Positions 63,653-64,000 of a stretch of DNA of 64,000 nt are shown one piece after another. The number at the start of each line of letters is the position of its first letter. Position 1 is the first letter of the stretch. The stretch is from Cupriavidus malaysiensis. GTDB lineage: Bacteria; Pseudomonadota; Gammaproteobacteria; Burkholderiales; Burkholderiaceae. The DNA is taken from positions 4,154,001 through 4,218,000 of the forward strand of contig NZ_CP017754.1 of NCBI RefSeq assembly GCF_001854325.1. The letters are read 5' to 3'. The notes beneath the pieces were generated by a model. That model was not told where the DNA came from, searched no databases, and saw only the letters and a list, made by a program, of their open reading frames with translations. The position numbers and the translations under genes are program-made.

Positions 63653-64000
63653 ATGACGGCCACGCCCGCGGCCGGCGGCGCCGCGCCGCGGCGCGTGATC
63701 GTTGCCATCACCGGGGCCACCGGCGCCGTCTACGGCGTGCGGCTGGCCCAGGTGCTGCGCGGCGCGCCCGGGGTCGAAACCCACCTGCTGGTATCGCCCG
63801 CCGGCGTGATGAACCTGCAGCACGAGCTGGACATGGGCAAGGGCGAGGTGGAGGCCCTGGCCGACGTGGTGCATAACGTGCGTGACGTAGGCGCCACCAT
63901 CGCCAGCGGGTCCTTCCGCGCGCATGCGATGGTGATCGCACCCTGCTCCATGCGCACCCTCGCCGCCGTGGCGAACGGCTTCTCCGACAACCTGATCACG
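63653..64000 (+). CDS. ubiX: Flavin prenyltransferase UbiX (3' part beyond window)
   Basis: UbiX makes the prenylated FMN cofactor used by the UbiD decarboxylase in ubiquinone synthesis. The 116 visible residues include RVIVAITGATGAVYGVRLAQVL (FMN-binding), LVSPAG, and MVIAPCSMRTLAAVANGFSDNLIT, all diagnostic. The usual length is about 190-210, so about 80-90 residues lie outside the window. Start at 63653 is 2 bases after the grxD stop. Confidence 0.94.
   Translation, partial: MTATPAAGGAAPRRVIVAITGATGAVYGVRLAQVLRGAPGVETHLLVSPAGVMNLQHELDMGKGEVEALADVVHNVRDVGATIASGSFRAHAMVIAPCSMRTLAAVANGFSDNLIT

Overview
The window looks like part of the main chromosome of a GC-rich beta-proteobacterium of the Burkholderiaceae, closest in feel to Cupriavidus or Ralstonia. 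The pointers are the gene order apaG/rpe/gph/trpEGDC, the hemA-prfA-prmC-grxD-ubiX block, several Bug-type solute-binding proteins with LysR regulators, a CzcE-like protein, and strongly G/C-biased third codon positions. This placement is an inference from family knowledge; no database search was possible. No tRNA, rRNA, CRISPR array or intact insertion sequence was seen.

Region 1 (1-9.7 kb) is core metabolism: mltA (cut by the left edge), a small membrane protein, apaG, rpe and gph (overlapping), a tryptophan-rich leader peptide, then trpE, trpG, trpD and trpC, followed by a CYTH-domain protein, ung and acyP. Region 2 (9.8-21.2 kb) holds a two-gene NitT/TauT-type ABC transporter without a binding protein, a short patch of palindromic repeats, and a minus-strand run of a FUSC membrane protein, an M61 peptidase, an AcuI-type reductase, dsbC and a UbiH-family monooxygenase.

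Region 3 (22.4-25.85 kb) is a small decayed genomic island at the 3' end of ychF. A 14-bp direct repeat lies at both ends. A frameshifted tyrosine integrase is on the left, a broken remnant of a second integrase is on the right, and between them sit two AT-rich genes (a VOC protein and an AraC regulator) that read like Bacteroidetes genes.

Region 4 (26-36.2 kb) has a PAP2 phosphatase, a fourfold-repeat membrane protein (COG4705-like) and a two-component system in one run. A secreted protein, an MFS exporter, an SDR and a Spy-like periplasmic protein follow. The minus-strand pair ribH (type II lumazine synthase) and ribE is preceded by an FMN riboswitch.

Region 5 (36-52.4 kb) is accessory metabolism and transport: a tricarballylate cluster (tcuR-tcuA-tcuB-Bug), a DUF427 protein, a CzcE-like protein, a LysR regulator divergent from a two-subunit CoA-transferase, a second LysR divergent from another Bug protein, and a tripartite drug-efflux operon (NodT/TolC lipoprotein, DHA2 MFS, HlyD adaptor) divergent from an AraC regulator.

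Region 6 (52.4-64 kb) starts with a gene-poor stretch carrying a strong hairpin, a possible small divergent pair (68-residue ORF and an XRE protein) around an interrupted palindrome, and a hypothetical gene. It continues with a translationally coupled DUF2157-DUF4401-GDYXXLXY membrane operon, an MTA/SAH nucleosidase, a small membrane protein, then hemA, prfA, an alanine-rich lipoprotein, prmC, grxD and the first part of ubiX, which runs off the right edge.
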